DNA of 5,458 nucleotides from Zoogloeaceae bacterium (GTDB lineage: Bacteria; Pseudomonadota; Gammaproteobacteria; Burkholderiales; Rhodocyclaceae), in assembly GCA_031281985.1 (NCBI GenBank), contig JAITEO010000205.1:1-5458 (forward strand). The letters are read 5' to 3'. Below, one piece after another: positions 5,397 to 5,458 of the stretch. Within the stretch, counting starts at the first letter, position 1; each line of letters starts with the position of its first letter. A program made the translations under genes and the position numbers. Under the pieces are notes generated by a model. The model searched no databases. It was not told where the DNA came from and saw only the letters and a list, made by a program, of their open reading frames with translations.

Positions 5397-5436
5397 ATTC
5401 GCGCAGATGGGTAGTGGGTTGCGTTGCCTTTCCCCC

Positions 5437-5458
5437 AAAAAAGGGCAAGCTCCGCTTG
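5437..5458. terminator. Partial terminator-like hairpin (module E, copy 4)
   Basis: Six A, GGGCAAGC, loop TCC and GCTTG, then the window ends. By analogy with the other copies the missing part should finish the stem and end in about six T, serving the gene entering from the right on the minus strand. Confidence 0.5.

Larger units (their letters stand above)
5187..5458 (+). repeat. Modular palindromic intergenic element, copy 4 (cut by the window edge)
   Basis: The left terminus CGTCAAAAAGTAAAAACC starts at 5187 and folds through CAAAAAGT / ACTTTTTG (5190-5213). Module B follows (5214-5283), with TGCGGC-AAA-GCCGCA, TTTTGC-TAC-GCAAAA, AGCC-TTC-GGCT and GGCC-TTC-GGCC. Next come module C (5294-5325), GGTTGAAGGC / GCCTTCAACC, a perfect G palindrome (5368-5396), block D (5414-5436) and the first part of hairpin E (5437-5458). 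The end terminus F should lie just past the edge. It is the only copy with every internal module. No coding gene is seen between the pal start and the right edge. Confidence 0.88.

Noticed and set aside
1185..5458. CRISPR array
   Set aside because: The repeats are hundreds of bases apart with genes between, are palindromic modules of varying order, and no cas gene or regular spacer is present.

Overview
The window looks like a proteobacterial chromosome segment, most likely betaproteobacterial. The evidence is the gene order pal, cpoB (ybgF), queE, queC on one strand, together with high GC and Shine-Dalgarno-led genes. Placement in Betaproteobacteria rests on remembered synteny and protein style, so it is an inference; I cannot name a genus.

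Layout on the minus strand, read right to left: pal (5092-4574), cpoB (4572-3826), queE (3572-2913), a PilZ-domain gene (2571-2167) and queC (2160-1477). A Sel1-repeat (TPR-like) gene runs the other way on the plus strand (1-1176, cut by the left edge) and converges on queC. Pal and CpoB belong to the Tol-Pal envelope system, which links the outer membrane to peptidoglycan during division. QueE and QueC make consecutive steps towards preQ0, the precursor of queuosine in tRNA. The PilZ protein resembles the single-domain c-di-GMP receptor PA4608/MapZ and sits between the two que genes.

The most striking content is not coding. Every gap between genes longer than 10 bases is filled almost completely by a member of one family of modular, palindrome-rich repeat elements: 1185-1489, 2595-2906, 3567-3819 and 5187 to beyond the right edge. 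Each complete copy is about 250-310 bp. It is bounded by inward-facing termini of consensus CGKCAAAAAGTRRAAACC, and each terminus usually folds on itself as a hairpin. Inside are interchangeable modules: a cluster of short GC hairpins (B), a GGTTGAA...TTCAACC hairpin (C), a conserved GTGGGTTTCCTTGCCTTTACTCC-like block split here as GTGGGTTTCC and TTGCCTTTACTCC (D), a GTAGGGGCGC palindrome (G), and an A6-stem-T6 terminator-like hairpin (E) beside the end terminus (F). In all three complete copies the E/F end lies directly after a stop codon.

The elements reach into genes. The last codons and stop of queC are made by the terminus of one copy. The best start codon (TTG) and Shine-Dalgarno of queE lie inside the terminus of another. 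The terminator-like hairpins would divide the locus into pal-cpoB, queE and PilZ-queC transcripts. No transposase, tRNA, rRNA or CRISPR array is visible.
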